NCBI RefSeq assembly: GCF_026342405.1
Contig: NZ_JAPEMU010000001.1
Location: 2,790,001-2,854,000, forward strand
DNA from: Kitasatospora sp. NBC_00240
Lineage (GTDB): Bacteria > Actinomycetota > Actinomycetes > Streptomycetales > Streptomycetaceae
DNA: 64,000 bases
Direction of reading: 5' to 3'
Both the position numbers and the translations under genes were made by a program. This document shows, one piece after another, positions 61,952-64,000 of the stretch. Below the pieces are notes generated by a model. It was given only the letters and a program-made list of their open reading frames with translations. It was not told where the DNA came from and did no database searches. The stretch's first letter is position 1. Each line of letters opens with the position of its first letter.

Positions 61952-64000
61952 TCAGTCGGAGCAGGGCGCCACCTCGTCGGCCGACTCGCCGAGGGCGGTC
62001 TGGACCGTACGGTCGACCAGGAACTCGGCGAGCGCGGCGACGGTGGGCCGGGCCAGCAGGTCGGCCAGGCACAGTTCGCCCGCGAACGCGGCCCGCAGGT
62101 GCTGCAGCAGCGACATCGCGAGCAGCGAGTGCCCGCCGAGCTCGAAGAAGTTCTCGTCGATCCCGAGCGCGGGCAGGCCCAGCACCTCGGCGAACGCGGA
62201 GTGCACCGCCTTCTCGCTCGGGTACCGCGGGCCGCGCAGCGGTCCTGACGCCGTGAAGTCGGCGGCGTCGGGGGCGGGCAGGGCCTTGCGGTCGAGCTTG
62301 CCGTTGACGGTGAGCGGCAGTTCGGGCAGGACCACGAACGCCGACGGCACCATGTAGTCGGGTAGGCGCCCGGCCAGCATACGCCGGACCGAGGCGACCT
62401 CGATAAGGGTACCCTCACCTGACACCAGGTAGGCGACGAGGCGCTTGACGCCGGGGGTGTCCTCGCGGACCACGACGGCGGCCCGGGCCACCTCGGGGTG
62501 CAGGGCCACGGCGTCCTCGATCTCACCGGGCTCGACCCGGTAACCGCGGATCTTCACCTGGTCGTCCACCCGGCCCAGGAAGTCCAGCAGACCGTCCTGA
62601 CGCCACCGCACCACGTCGCCGGTCCGGTACATCCTCCCCCCGGGCTCGCCGAACGGGTCCGCCACGAACCGCTCCGCCGTCAGACCAGGCCGGTTGAGGT
62701 ACCCCCGCGCCAGACCCACACCCGAGACGTACAACTCACCCGCCACCCCCACCGGCACCGGACGCAGGTGAGCGTCCAGCACGTGGGCCCGGGTGTTCCA
62801 GATCGGCCGGCCCACCGTCGCGGTCACCGAGTCCAGCGTCCCGCCGCCGAGCGTGTTGATGGTGTACTCGGTCGGCCCGTACAGGTTGTAGCCCATCACC
62901 CCCGGGGTGTCCCGCAGCTTCGACCACAGCGTCTCCGCCACCGCCTCACCACCCAGCAGCACCAGCACCGGACGGTGCCGCCCCTCGTCCAGCAGCCCCC
63001 GGTCGACCAGTGCCTGGGCGTAGGAGGGCGTCACGTTGATGACGTCGATGGCGTGTTCGGCGCAGTAGGCGGAGAGCGCCTCGGCGTCGCGGCGCAGCGC
63101 CTCGTCCATCACATGCACCTCGTGGCCCTCGACCAGCCAGAGCAGCTCCTCCCACGACATGTCGAAGGAGAAGGAGACGGTGTGCGCGATCCGCAGCCGC
63201 CGCCCGCCCGCCGAGGCCACCACCGGGTCGAAGATCGCCTCCCGATGGTTCAACTGCATGTTGGTCAGACCCCGGTACGGCGTCACCACACCCTTCGGCC
63301 GGCCCGTCGAACCCGAGGTGAAGATCACGTACGCCGGGGCGTCCAGGTCGACGGTGAGGCCGAGCGGGGTCGCGGGCAGGGTGGCGAGTTCGGCCGCCAC
63401 CTCCGGCGAGTCCAGCAGCAGCCGGGCCACGCCCGGGGCGTCGGGCATCCGGGCCTCGGCGGTGGAGTCGGTGACCAGGCAGACCGGGGCGGTGTCCTCC
63501 ACCATGAACGCCAGCCGCTCCACCGGGTAGTCCAACTCCAACGGCAGGTACGCCGCCCCCGAGCGCAGCACCGCGAACAACGCCGCCACCATCTCCAAGG
63601 ACCGCGGCAACCCCAGCGCCACCACCTTCTCCGGCCCCGCACCCCGCGCCACGAACAACCGCGCCAACCGGTTCACCCGCTCGTCCAACTCCGCGTACGT
63701 CCACGAAGCCGCACCGAACACCAACGCCGTCTCCCCCGGCACCGACACCGCACGCTCCGCCAGCAGATCCGCCACCGAAGCCTCCGGCAACTCCCGCGAC
63801 GTCGCCGCCCACTCCCCCAGCACCAAACCACGCTCACGCACCGTCAGCACGTCCAGGGTGCCGATGCGGCGGCGCGGGTCGGCGGCGACCTGCTCCAGGA
63901 CCGCCAGCAGGCGCTCGACCAGGGCCTCGGCGGTGGAGCGGTCGTACAGGTCGGCGGCGTACTCGAAGGCGATGTCGATCTCCTCCGTCGAGGGGGTCTC
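61952..64000 (-). CDS. Siderophore NRPS, C-terminal part (end of C domain, A domain, PCP)
   Basis: The visible 682 residues begin in the end of a condensation domain ([20 protein letters not shown]). They continue through an adenylation domain ([46 protein letters not shown]) and a peptidyl carrier ([15 protein letters not shown]), then stop 53 residues later. There is no thioesterase or cyclisation domain after it. Specificity-pocket residues taken by alignment to GrsA read D-M-E-N-L-G-L-I-N-K, the code reported for N5-hydroxyornithine in hydroxamate siderophore synthetases such as CchH. The 5' part is outside the window. Confidence 0.93.
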   Translation of the reverse strand, partial: ETPSTEEIDIAFEYAADLYDRSTAEALVERLLAVLEQVAADPRRRIGTLDVLTVRERGLVLGEWAATSRELPEASVADLLAERAVSVPGETALVFGAASWTYAELDERVNRLARLFVARGAGPEKVVALGLPRSLEMVAALFAVLRSGAAYLPLELDYPVERLAFMVEDTAPVCLVTDSTAEARMPDAPGVARLLLDSPEVAAELATLPATPLGLTVDLDAPAYVIFTSGSTGRPKGVVTPYRGLTNMQLNHREAIFDPVVASAGGRRLRIAHTVSFSFDMSWEELLWLVEGHEVHVMDEALRRDAEALSAYCAEHAIDVINVTPSYAQALVDRGLLDEGRHRPVLVLLGGEAVAETLWSKLRDTPGVMGYNLYGPTEYTINTLGGGTLDSVTATVGRPIWNTRAHVLDAHLRPVPVGVAGELYVSGVGLARGYLNRPGLTAERFVADPFGEPGGRMYRTGDVVRWRQDGLLDFLGRVDDQVKIRGYRVEPGEIEDAVALHPEVARAAVVVREDTPGVKRLVAYLVSGEGTLIEVASVRRMLAGRLPDYMVPSAFVVLPELPLTVNGKLDRKALPAPDAADFTASGPLRGPRYPSEKAVHSAFAEVLGLPALGIDENFFELGGHSLLAMSLLQHLRAAFAGELCLADLLARPTVAALAEFLVDRTVQTALGESADEVAPCSD

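Overview
The window is very GC-rich DNA with strong third-position G/C bias, GTG and TTG starts, and genes that often overlap by 4 bp (ATGA/GTGA). It looks like a Streptomyces-type actinomycete, probably Streptomycetaceae. It is almost entirely specialised metabolism: three biosynthetic loci side by side.

Region 1 (1-11.3 kb) is a class II lanthipeptide locus. On the minus strand, a 54-aa double-glycine precursor (8949-9113) is followed by a terminator-like hairpin, a cytochrome P450, an NHLM-type export system (HlyD-like protein, C39 peptidase/ABC, second ABC) and a LanM synthetase that runs off the left edge. A divergent two-gene ABC exporter (9375-11266) is a likely immunity or efflux pump.

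Region 2 (about 11.4-44.5 kb) is built around an enediyne PKS core: UnbV, UnbU, the iterative PKSE (KS-AT-ACP-KR-DH-PPTase), the hot-dog thioesterase and a flavin reductase read rightwards. A P450 and UnbL read leftwards and a GMC oxidoreductase lies to the left. Around the core are two very similar AraC-type regulators (one with an in-frame TTA codon), two AhpD-like proteins, a methyltransferase, SDRs, a UbiB/ABC1-like kinase, a maleylpyruvate-isomerase-like protein, a sigma factor/SRPBCC/hydrolase operon, a TetR/carotenoid oxygenase pair and a PLP decarboxylase. I found a 19-bp motif (consensus GGGCACGTTSGGAGAAGAC) upstream of at least six transcription units here, which suggests one regulon. 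No glycosyltransferase, deoxysugar gene or chromoprotein apoprotein gene is visible. A UvrA-like ATPase (44.8-47.2 kb) at the right flank could be self-resistance against DNA damage.

Region 3 (47.8-64 kb) is an iron-regulated catecholate/hydroxamate siderophore locus. It holds 2,3-dihydroxybenzoate synthesis and activation (dhbA, C, E, B), a ferri-siderophore ABC importer, a siderophore-interacting reductase, a GNAT acyltransferase, a two-subunit ABC exporter, an MbtH-like protein and the C-terminal part of an NRPS. The final A domain reads as the hydroxyornithine code DMENLGLINK. Two palindromic iron boxes (48885-48897 and 57912-57926) mark the regulated promoters; one overlaps the stop codon of the gene upstream.

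Limits: all calls come from reading sequence and recalled family motifs. No similarity search was run, and both ends are cut inside genes.
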